DNA of 64,000 nt, from positions 40,311,247-40,375,246 of the forward strand of contig OW028576.1 in assembly GCA_932294295.1 (NCBI GenBank), given 5' to 3'. The notes under the pieces are model-generated. The model did no database searches. It saw nothing but the letters and a program-made list of their open reading frames with translations, and was not told the DNA's origin. Position 1 is the stretch's first letter. Each line of letters opens with the position of its first letter. This DNA is from Alitta virens. Its lineage: Eukaryota; Annelida; Polychaeta; Phyllodocida; Nereididae. Below, one piece after another: positions 1 to 8,823 of the stretch. Position numbers and translations under genes: made by a program.

Positions 1-761
1 CCGATAGTTAGATAGATTGATAGATAGATAGATTGATAGATCCATATACATTCCTTAATTCCAAGGATACATGTAAGTCTGAGATGATAGTATCAACATC
101 AAACATTTTTTAACAAATATGGCCAGGACACTCACAAAGTCTCAGAATTGGACGATGTTGTAAGTTACAATATGAAAAAATATATAAATAAATAAAGAAG
201 AATAATCCGAAGTAGAGTAGAACTACTTCGTGAAACTGTGATGGTCCCAACAACTTCAACTAAAACGCTTCCCATTAATGTAATAATAATTTTAAAGTGC
301 ATTTGTTGCCAAGTGAATTACTTACTAATAAGACTGCTGTCGCTGGAGAAAACATCTGTTGTTACTTTGGTTTTCTAAATGTTTCTTTTGCAAGTTGAAA
401 TTCATTTTTATTTGAATATGTACAAAAGATTACCAGTACCAGTCATGCGTAAGTACAATGTCTATTGTTTATTATCTTTATTTGAATGCACATAATGAAA
501 TACTTCAAAAGAACTTGAGTAAAAAGCAAATGTGCATTGGAAATACTTTGATAAAGTACTTCCGAAAAGTTAGGCATTGTTTGTTTTTTTATTTATATAA
601 ATATGTCGAAAGAATTTATCAAAAGCCATGACATCAAAACAATTGACAGAATACTGAGTTCTTACAAGACTTCATATTGTTGTGTATTTTTTTCATTTTT
701 CATACGAAGCAAAAACCAATATTTTACGAGACTGAATGATATTTATTTCACAACGTTACTC
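1..761. other. Flank left of the retroelement, no gene seen
   Basis: The first 45 bases are an imperfect GATA/GATT tetranucleotide microsatellite. The remainder is AT-rich single-copy-looking DNA with short open frames only and no recognisable domain, splice-flanked exon or repeat family shared with the rest of the window. Confidence 0.6.
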
Positions 762-765
762 CTAA
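762..765 (+). repeat. Left target-site duplication (CTAA)
   Basis: The four bases CTAA directly precede the 5' LTR and recur directly after the 3' LTR at 13338-13341. A 4-5 bp duplication is usual for Ty3/gypsy integrases. It shows that the element is a single insertion with both original ends. Confidence 0.9.
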
Positions 766-1204
766 TGTCATATAGTCAAAATGTATTAATGTCACAAAAT
801 GTCAATGTATTATGTATTACTGAACTATCACTTAAGAGTTCAGTAATAAGAACTTTAAGCAAGCCTACTTAAAGGCATTTAAAGTCTACAACTTAAACAA
901 AGATAGGTGAACCAGCAAAAAGGGGTAGTGACCACTGTCCACCCCAAGGCACAAGCCAATAAGAACAGGCCATGTATATGTGCACTGGAGTAGAGAGAAC
1001 CAATAGCAAACTGACCCCTGGAAAAAGGGGCTTTGAAATACTTGTGCAACCTTAAGTTTAAGGAGTTTTACCAGCTGTAGCTGAGCTTGATACTTGTACG
1101 ATTACATGACATACATTGCATTATATGTTGGAATTAAAAGCCACCCTTTCTATGCCAAGCTATACTCTGTGTTAAGAGTTATTCATCAACATTAATACAC
1201 AACA
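766..1204 (+). repeat. 5' LTR, 439 bp
   Basis: The repeat starts TGTCATATAG and ends ACACAACA. It matches 12899-13337 base for base on my reading, with the same length. It carries a perfect 10-bp inverted repeat near its left end (817-846) and an AATTAAA-like polyadenylation motif near 1132. The U3/R/U5 limits and the promoter cannot be fixed without transcript data. Confidence 0.95.
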
Positions 1205-1222
1205 TGGTGGAAAGTGGCTCAT
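1205..1222 (+). other. Candidate primer-binding site
   Basis: The bases right after the LTR begin TGGTGGAAAGTGGCTC. TGG at this position is the usual complement of a tRNA 3' CCA end, so position and start fit a PBS. I could not match the rest to a particular tRNA from memory. Confidence 0.5.
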
Positions 1223-1299
1223 TTTAAAACACTGGAATTACAGCACTGGAAATATACAAAAGTGCACAGCTACATTAACTTCAAGCTGATTTACTCAGA

Positions 1300-1301
1300 G
1301 G
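1300..1301 (+). promoter_or_regulatory. Candidate 5' splice donor for an env mRNA
   Basis: The leader has CAGAG followed by GTACAGT, a good donor, about 130 bases before the gag ATG. With the acceptor-like TGCATTTTAG ending at 8775 it could make a spliced env message that skips gag and pol, as errantiviruses and retroviruses do. This is inference from motif and position. Confidence 0.3.
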
Positions 1302-1430
1302 TACAGTAACATTTTGCTATTTTTTGGTCACAGGACTGAGATTGAATACATTGTCAGTGGTTCACATATCTATCTCAATTACTAAAATTCTTACCTGTGC
1401 TTTTCTATCCCTGTTACAAACACTAACAAA

Positions 1431-2564
1431 ATGGCTGAACAAAATCAAGCCTGTTGTAAGGCCAATAAGTACTTTCCAGGTCGCTTCGAGGCCAAAAATG
1501 GTCAAAAGGCCACGGTTCATTGGCTATTGTTTAAAGATTACTATAAATTTCAGGGCATATCAGATGCCGATGCCATTAGAGAATTCATGTTTACGTTGGG
1601 TGATGAGCCTCGAATTTGGTATGAAGACAATGTTGCTTTGTTTGCGGATCTGCCAACTCTTGAAAAGAGTTTCAAATCTACTTTTGGTAGGGCCACTACA
1701 AGGGAAGAACATTTAAGTGCGTTCTCCGCACTTTCTTACATCACAGGGGAGCCCTTAAACTCATATCGCAATAGAGTGCGCTCGACCGCAGCACGAGCGA
1801 AAATCACAGATCAAGAGCATATACGGCTCCAATTTATTAATGGTTTTCCAAGTCATATCAGATCAGCCTTGCGCGCAAAACGTGACATATCACTTGATGA
1901 TTGTATGCTCACAGCACAGGCGCTGCTTTCCGAGATCCCAGATCTCTCTGCACCTGCAATGGCAATAACGCCTGCAGACAAATCACACGAAATAGTGACA
2001 CAAATGGAGTCATTACTTTTGTCATTTTCGACTAACCAAAACAGACGATCAAGACAAAATACACGTAATTACTATGACAAAGACAGACATAACAAAAGGA
2101 CAGACTCTACGTCACCGTCCACACATCGTGGTAACTCACACAGTAGAGACCGCTACAGAACAGACAGTTCACAATCTAGAGACCGACGTTTCGATTCTAG
2201 AAACAGAGACAACAGACGAAATGACAGACGCCCACACGACAGACGAGACAGATATGGTACATCCAATGACAGACGTGACAGATACAGTACGTCCCGTGAC
2301 AGACGCGACAGGTATGACAACTCGCGTGAAAGACGCTACAGAAATGACTCTAGAGACAGAGACAGCAGCAGGACCCGCAACAGACGAGAAAATGAAGACT
2401 CGACTGGAGGCAAATCTGTGTCCTTTCAGAACAAAAGGTCACAATCACCCGGTCCCCAAAAGTGCCAATTTTGCCACAAGCCAGGCCATGAATTAGGCTC
2501 ATGCTTTAAGTTGCAAAGGGCGATCAGGGAAGGTCAAATAAATGTAGACCAACTGTCTTTTTAA
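1431..2564 (+). CDS. gag: Gag polyprotein of the LTR retrotransposon
   Basis: 377 residues. Gag builds the cytoplasmic particle and packages the RNA. The N-terminal ~200 residues look like a capsid-type region, with an aromatic-rich stretch near residues 20-60 and helical segments. A basic, strongly repetitive part with recurring DRRDRY-type units follows at roughly residues 200-330 and would bind RNA. Near the C terminus (residues 345-358) is one zinc knuckle, CX2CX4HX4C, reading CQFCHKPGHELGSC. The start is the first good ATG after the leader, with aaaATGG context. Pol lies in the -1 frame. The pol frame is open from 2510, so the two frames overlap by 55 bases, and five T's (2558-2562) run into the gag stop TAA at 2562-2564. 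Nothing is broken. Confidence 0.9.
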   Translation: MAEQNQACCKANKYFPGRFEAKNGQKATVHWLLFKDYYKFQGISDADAIREFMFTLGDEPRIWYEDNVALFADLPTLEKSFKSTFGRATTREEHLSAFSALSYITGEPLNSYRNRVRSTAARAKITDQEHIRLQFINGFPSHIRSALRAKRDISLDDCMLTAQALLSEIPDLSAPAMAITPADKSHEIVTQMESLLLSFSTNQNRRSRQNTRNYYDKDRHNKRTDSTSPSTHRGNSHSRDRYRTDSSQSRDRRFDSRNRDNRRNDRRPHDRRDRYGTSNDRRDRYSTSRDRRDRYDNSRERRYRNDSRDRDSSRTRNRRENEDSTGGKSVSFQNKRSQSPGPQKCQFCHKPGHELGSCFKLQRAIREGQINVDQLSF

Positions 2565-2620
2565 TAGGGGCCCAGGCTGAAGACACCAGACTCCCTGGTT
2601 ACCCCGACATTATCGACAAC

Positions 2621-5600
2621 ATGGCCCATCCAGTTGTCGACAACATTGATCCTAACAATCATACAAATCAATCAACCAATCATTCAGACAATCATCCAAG
2701 CATTCCACCTGCTGATCAAACATCACCTCATTCTTTGCATGTCACTCAATCATATCAACCAATCAACCCACGACACATTGATGAGCCAAGCCAGCTCCAG
2801 CTCAGTAAAATCAACATGATAAAGGGAACACTACCTAGCAAGGAATCAATCATTGTTCTAGTGGATTCTGGAGCTTCTTCTTCTTTAATTTGTGCTAAGA
2901 CAGTTCAAGCGTCTAAATTTCTTTCTCAGCTGCCAAAGCGAGAAGCGCCACCACTTAAATTTACGGTAGGCAATGGCGACCAAATGTGGACCAAATATGC
3001 AATGGACATTCCAATATCAATTGGCGGCCAACCTTTCAACATTGAAGTCAGGACAGTCGATACCCTAGGAGGAGTAGGACTTGTCCTAGGCACACCATCC
3101 TTGGCAAAATTAGATGCAAAATTAGACTTCAAGACCCACCAATTGCACTTTAAATCTTCCTCGGTCAACCTCAACATTTGCCATGATAAGACTATTCAAC
3201 CAGGTAACAGCAGCATAGTCCAAATTAAAGGAAAGCTCCCAAATTTTCTTAAAAACAGCACTGCACTAATTAAAAGCTCTAAATTTGCAACGAATTTTTC
3301 CTTTCCACGTATGCTGGTTAAATTTAACAAATGTGTAGCAAATGTGCTGGTATACAACCCGACTAAATCAGCAGTCATATTGTACAAAAATAAACCATTT
3401 GCCACTTTGTCCTTCAGCGACTTAACCAATGTATACACGCAAATTAACCAAGAAGAGCTACTGCAATTAGCAACGCAAACACACAGCCTTGAGCCACACA
3501 CAAAAAGGCCACAGGACAATGACAACCAAATCGGATCCCAAGAAAAGTTAGCGCATGCACAAAGGCCATCTAGGCAGCAGCTGCGAGAGATTAAGAAGAC
3601 CCAATACCCTCATTTGGAGGAAGATGACGCTCGTCTCACGATGTATGATCATGAGATCATACAAAGAGACATCAAATATGACGACTGTGTTCTCCATGCC
3701 TCTGAACAAGACCAGCTTAAAACACTCTTGAATACTTACAAGAAAGCGTTCAGTCTCCACGCCGAGGTCGGCAACACAGGCATAACTGTAGACTTTGACC
3801 TTAATGACACGACGCCTTTTTACATCCGACCTTTCACAGTAGCACAAGCTGAAAAGCCTCTCATTGATAAAGAACTTGAAAAGTTAGTAAAAATGGGAGT
3901 ACTAGCACATGGGCACTCTCAATATTCCAGCCCAGTCATGCTGATACGCAAGAAGGACACGGATGCTAAACGGCTAGTAACTGACTTCCGGTTTCTTAAT
4001 CAAAGAATAATAAAGCGGAACTTGCCCTTTCCCTTGCTACGTGATGCCCTTCAAACCATTGGGCATGCCCAGCCAACTGTGATCTCAGTATTAGATCTTA
4101 AGGAAGCTTATCACAGCTTATCGCTCACAGACAAAGCATCTCAATACTGTGGTATCACATCGTATCACGGCGGATCAAGTTTCGTATACCGGAAATTACC
4201 GATGGGCTTGGCCTTAAGTCCCGCGGAATTTCAAACCCACATCAATAACATCATTTCTAAAGCCCAGGCGAAGGAATTCTGCATTGCGATCATGGACGAC
4301 TTAATCGTCTTCTCTCGCACAAAATCTGATCACTTCAAGCATGTAGAAACAATCCTTTCCACAATTCAACAAAATGGCCTTAAGATTTCGCCGGCTAAAG
4401 CAAAGCTATTCAGGAACAAGGTTACTTATATGGGTCACAAACTCCTGATCCAAAATGGCGGCCCATGTATAACCCCATTGCGACAACGCACAGAAGCCAT
4501 CATTAAAATGCCGATTCCTGATACTAAGAGAAAGCTTAAAGGCTTCATAGGCAAGGTATCCTATCTTTCAATGTATCTCCCAAAGTTACAAAAACTGCTC
4601 AGGCCCTTACATAAAATAGCGGCAAAGAACGCCCAATTTGTATGGGATCACAGCACACAGCAAGCCTATGATTACATCATTGCGCTGCTGGTTAAGCCAC
4701 CTGTACTGGCTATGCCCAATAGTACTGGGCTATTTCGTCTATACTGCGACACCAGCAAAATCGGTGTAGGCGCAGCCTTATACCAAGTACAGCGAGGACA
4801 AGAAAGGATACTCGGATATTTCTCAAAAGCCCTGTCACGTGCAGCAGCTAACTATTCCATTACTGAACTTGAATTTACTGGTCTTTACATATCTGTACAT
4901 GCCTTTAGGCATTTATTGAAAAGTGTAAACTTTGAAGTGTACACAGATCACTCTGCAATTCCACAGATAATGAAAGCCAAGACAGAACCAGCAACAACGA
5001 GACTCAAACGACTTATAGAGCGACTCAGCAGTTATTCCATGAAAATTGGGTACAGAAAAGGTACCACAATGGTTGTAGCCGATTTTTTGTCACGCAATCC
5101 CCAGCTGTCAAACGATGACCTGGATATTGCCTTTGTTGTTACAAGGTCACAAGCTAGACAACAGGAAGGAATTGCATCACCACCAGATTCGCCGGCTCAA
5201 CCACAGTCGGTTCCATCAGAACCGATACAGTCCACGTCAAAACCAGCGGGAGCCCCACACACAAAACCTCGTGGCCGCCCCCCCAATAAGTCCAAACAAA
5301 AGACACCATACAGAGCGCCATTATCGAGGTCAGTTACCCCACATCGTGTCAGCGAGGACCCTATCAGGCTAGACCAAAGATCAAAAAGCCAAATCCCATA
5401 TACAAGAAAGAGCGCCATATCACAGACACCGCCAAATGCTCATAATAACACGAATAGTTCAGCGTTTATTAAGCAAGCTGCAGCAGCAGCAACAGCATCA
5501 CAACCACCCCCAGCGACTTTAGTTGAGTGCGGAGCTAGACAAGCTCCTCGACACAGCCAGCCGGAGGACATTATTTACACTGATCAGATAGGTCAGGCCC

Positions 5601-7525
5601 CTACAATAGAAACACACTCTGAACCACCTAAATTCCTTCACAAAGAGCCGAAATCATTGAAATTGGACACTTCAATTATTTCCATGCGTCATATTCCAAA
5701 ACAGCAACTCCTACAACAGCAACTGGAAAAATTACAAGCACTGGTCAATACCACGCCAGCATTACCATGTACAAAGATTGAGCTTGCCAAACAACAATCA
5801 ATGTGCATTAATTTTGCTCACTTGTACAAATATATTGCAGATGGAACACTGCCATATAACCGCCAAGAAGCTAGAAACATTATGATACAGGCAGAATCCT
5901 ATATCATAATTGATTCCATTTTGTTTCGCTTTTCAGTTACCGCATCAGACTGCACTTTGTTGATTGCTTTGCCCCAAATGTTAGTCCCGCAGATCTTACA
6001 CATCTACCATGATTCGCTCCTAGCGTGTCATCAAGGTGTCGTCCGCGTTGCGGCCACCATTAAGCAACACTTCTATTTTCCACGTCTCCATCAACAGGTG
6101 TATGATTATGTTAAAACATGTGTTACTTGTCAAAATCGGAAAAACCCATCGCAGGAAGATAGACCTTATTCAATGAATATTCCTCAGTCATACGCCCCAT
6201 TTTCTAAATTATATGCGGACTTGAAAACCATGCCACCTTCATCACAAGATCACCGCTATATATTGACACTAGTATGCAACATCACACGTTATGTAATACT
6301 GGTGCCTCTCAAGAACAAAGACGCTGCATCAGTGGCTGAGGCCATCTTACAGAAATGTGTATTTGTATATGGACCTTTCAAAACTTTGATCACGGACCAT
6401 GGTCGCGAGTTTGAGAATCAAGTCACCAATTATATTTTTCAAGCACTCAAAATTAGCCACCAATTTGTGTCTGTTGGTAACCACCAGGCCAACAAAGCCG
6501 AAAGATTCATAGGGACTATTGCCAACATGCTAACATCATGTCTCAATGAAAATGGCCGTAATTGGCACCTATTCTGTAATGCTGTAGCATATGGATACAA
6601 CAGCTTTGCCTTACCCAGCTTAGGCAACTACAGTCCATATTACCTCCTTCACCTGAGACACCCCCCAACTTTATTTGATGTTCCAGCAACAGACACAATC
6701 GCACCCACATACCGTGACTATGTAGATTTGCTTAAAGCCAGATTACAGAAAGTGGGTAAGACGGTACTGGAATTGCAATACAAACTGCAACACAACCAAG
6801 CAACCAGACAAGCACGCAGGGCTTCTACTAGCACTATATTTACAACTGGTATGTTAGTCTATTTACTAGCTCCCACGGCTAGTGCCCTCCAGACTGCCTC
6901 AAAGAAAATTAGGATGGATTTCGTGGGCCCATTAGTGATTAGATCTATGGTAGACTCTTCCCATGCTATTCTCGGCACCTTAGAAGGACAGCAATTGACC
7001 GGCAAATTCCATGTACACCGGCTCAAACCCGCATGGGTTCGAACCTCTGACGGCCCAGTAAACTCAATTGCTAAGTTAAAAGGCATTTTGAAAGCAAAAC
7101 TGGGAGGTCAGCACGTCGTCACAACAGCCCAAGTTTCTAGTATTGTTGATGAGGATGGAAAAGAAACACCAGATCCCCGACAATCATGTCTAGTCATTCA
7201 AGATGACTTCCCACGTCCACTGACTCACTTTACAAAATTTGCTGTCACCAACCACCACATCGCAGCAGATCACCCACTTCCAGACAAACAAATACTGGCA
7301 TTACGCAATCGCACACCTCGTAATGCTGGTGACTATGAAGTCACCAAAGCCAGACTTAAGAATGGCTTTATGCAAGTATTTGTCTCCCAGAACTCGACAA
7401 AAGGGATGTGGCTCTCGCAAGATGAGCATCCATCTCTCTCAAATTTGACAGAAACAATCAAACAAGACAATTACCGCGTAACTGGATCTGTACGTAATTT
7501 CGTACAGCTCATTACAAACCCATAA
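2621..7525 (+). CDS. pol: Pol polyprotein: protease, RT, RNase H, integrase
   Basis: 1634 residues from the first ATG; the frame is open back to 2510, so Pol is probably made by -1 frameshifting or reinitiation after gag. In order: aspartic protease with LVDSGAS (Asp82); reverse transcriptase with Asp492 in LDLKEAY, LPMGLALSP at 526 and the catalytic IMDD at 557-560; RNase H with YCDTS (Asp710), Glu749 and YTDHS (Asp776); a Pro/Ser/Thr-rich linker (about 845-1010) with the AT-hook-like KPRGRPPNK; the integrase zinc finger His1130, His1137, Cys1167, Cys1170; the DDE triad Asp1200, Asp1259, Glu1294; and a GPY/F module (FVGPLVI, 1434). About 170 further residues after the GPY/F module were not recognised, and no clear chromodomain was seen. 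All catalytic residues are present. IMDD in place of the commoner YxDD is a conservative variant at the first position. Confidence 0.95.
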   Translation: MAHPVVDNIDPNNHTNQSTNHSDNHPSIPPADQTSPHSLHVTQSYQPINPRHIDEPSQLQLSKINMIKGTLPSKESIIVLVDSGASSSLICAKTVQASKFLSQLPKREAPPLKFTVGNGDQMWTKYAMDIPISIGGQPFNIEVRTVDTLGGVGLVLGTPSLAKLDAKLDFKTHQLHFKSSSVNLNICHDKTIQPGNSSIVQIKGKLPNFLKNSTALIKSSKFATNFSFPRMLVKFNKCVANVLVYNPTKSAVILYKNKPFATLSFSDLTNVYTQINQEELLQLATQTHSLEPHTKRPQDNDNQIGSQEKLAHAQRPSRQQLREIKKTQYPHLEEDDARLTMYDHEIIQRDIKYDDCVLHASEQDQLKTLLNTYKKAFSLHAEVGNTGITVDFDLNDTTPFYIRPFTVAQAEKPLIDKELEKLVKMGVLAHGHSQYSSPVMLIRKKDTDAKRLVTDFRFLNQRIIKRNLPFPLLRDALQTIGHAQPTVISVLDLKEAYHSLSLTDKASQYCGITSYHGGSSFVYRKLPMGLALSPAEFQTHINNIISKAQAKEFCIAIMDDLIVFSRTKSDHFKHVETILSTIQQNGLKISPAKAKLFRNKVTYMGHKLLIQNGGPCITPLRQRTEAIIKMPIPDTKRKLKGFIGKVSYLSMYLPKLQKLLRPLHKIAAKNAQFVWDHSTQQAYDYIIALLVKPPVLAMPNSTGLFRLYCDTSKIGVGAALYQVQRGQERILGYFSKALSRAAANYSITELEFTGLYISVHAFRHLLKSVNFEVYTDHSAIPQIMKAKTEPATTRLKRLIERLSSYSMKIGYRKGTTMVVADFLSRNPQLSNDDLDIAFVVTRSQARQQEGIASPPDSPAQPQSVPSEPIQSTSKPAGAPHTKPRGRPPNKSKQKTPYRAPLSRSVTPHRVSEDPIRLDQRSKSQIPYTRKSAISQTPPNAHNNTNSSAFIKQAAAAATASQPPPATLVECGARQAPRHSQPEDIIYTDQIGQAPTIETHSEPPKFLHKEPKSLKLDTSIISMRHIPKQQLLQQQLEKLQALVNTTPALPCTKIELAKQQSMCINFAHLYKYIADGTLPYNRQEARNIMIQAESYIIIDSILFRFSVTASDCTLLIALPQMLVPQILHIYHDSLLACHQGVVRVAATIKQHFYFPRLHQQVYDYVKTCVTCQNRKNPSQEDRPYSMNIPQSYAPFSKLYADLKTMPPSSQDHRYILTLVCNITRYVILVPLKNKDAASVAEAILQKCVFVYGPFKTLITDHGREFENQVTNYIFQALKISHQFVSVGNHQANKAERFIGTIANMLTSCLNENGRNWHLFCNAVAYGYNSFALPSLGNYSPYYLLHLRHPPTLFDVPATDTIAPTYRDYVDLLKARLQKVGKTVLELQYKLQHNQATRQARRASTSTIFTTGMLVYLLAPTASALQTASKKIRMDFVGPLVIRSMVDSSHAILGTLEGQQLTGKFHVHRLKPAWVRTSDGPVNSIAKLKGILKAKLGGQHVVTTAQVSSIVDEDGKETPDPRQSCLVIQDDFPRPLTHFTKFAVTNHHIAADHPLPDKQILALRNRTPRNAGDYEVTKARLKNGFMQVFVSQNSTKGMWLSQDEHPSLSNLTETIKQDNYRVTGSVRNFVQLITNP

Positions 7526-8823
7526 AACTGCCAATTTATACATAGGTGTTTACTGAGCATACACTGTATAAAGGTTCTTATCTTTTTCATGTACCATTTA
7601 CCATTTCTCATCTTTTCATATCATTTACCAATTTATTTATAACATATACCGTTTGATTTGTGGATCAACCATTTTACTGGTGTTATCACAAAAGTTAATG
7701 AAAGTCAGAGTATGAGTTTATGACTAAAACCACCAATACAGGTGGTACTTTCAGTCAGCCGCGGTGTCAGCAGACACAGCAGACCTGTACACATTACATA
7801 AATGTAAAAATCCCTAAAAGAGGGCTCGACTTTTTCATTTTGAGAAATACAAAAAAAAAAATGAGTGTTGACACTTCACACTTAAAGTAACTATAGAAGT
7901 GATATTTCGATTGTTACATGGACACAATTCAGGGACTAACCCTATTTAAAATCCATGACATTATATAACTCCGTTTTTTTGGTTATAAAAGTCTAGTCTT
8001 TTGTTTACTACAGGCCAAATGTGTGATATTTTCCCAATGCAAGTCTGCAAAAAGGGGCCACAAAAGTTACAATACCTAAATTCAATTACGGTAGACAAAG
8101 TTGCAACAGGCAATGTAAACAGAAGGCATTAGTGTCAGACTGAATAGCCAACTAAACAATGGCAGCACAATTCACAAAGAGCAAATAGCGCTCGTTGCTA
8201 CAATGGTTAAGTGAAATTATCACACCATTCGTTAAATTAAAGTTACCTTAAAATGGGTGACATCGCATTCCCAAGCCATGCGGCACACCTCGGTGTGCTA
8301 AGTTTATGGGTATCTTGGGTTCAAGCCCTTAATTAAAGGGCTACGCCAGCAATGGCCGGTACATAACAGGTGGAATACACACCAGGAAGTGACAATTGCA
8401 TGTTCAATTCCAGGTGTCACCCTTAAAACCTTTACTAAAAGGAATAAGGGTCGTATATGGCTGTATAAACAGCCCGCTCATTCTTCATTTTGATCATACC
8501 AGTATTTCAAACAAATTCACACCTTCAATTGTGTGAAGTACCTCTATCGGACTTCAAAGAATACAATTGATTACAAAATACACAATAGTAGTGTAGAAAT
8601 AGGTGTTATTACTTTGTAGATGCACTTTAGATTAGTTTCACCCCAGCACTAAAAGATAATGGCAATCCCTTAACAATTAAGTCACTTTGATGAAGCTTAA
8701 AACTTAACTTTAAGTTCTGCCTTTTATCAATTACAATGCACACAGAGGTCGTGCATCAAAGGACGTGCATTTTAGTTAAAAGACTAGGAACTCCAGGTTC
8801 CAACCAGTCTTCCCTTGGCTACA
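7526..8823 (+). other. Spacer between pol and env, non-coding
   Basis: About 1.3 kb inside the element with no long frame. It holds a short hairpin GCACACCTCGGTGTGC (8282-8297), a tRNA B-box look-alike GGGTTCAAGCCC near 8329 without an A box, and an acceptor-like TGCATTTTAG ending at 8775. Its length is unusual for this element type. It may carry RNA packaging or export signals, but nothing in the sequence proves that. Confidence 0.5.

Noticed and set aside
8320..8350. tRNA-like GGGTTCAAGCCC in the pol-env spacer
   Set aside because: No A box, no acceptor or anticodon stem; a chance B-box match.
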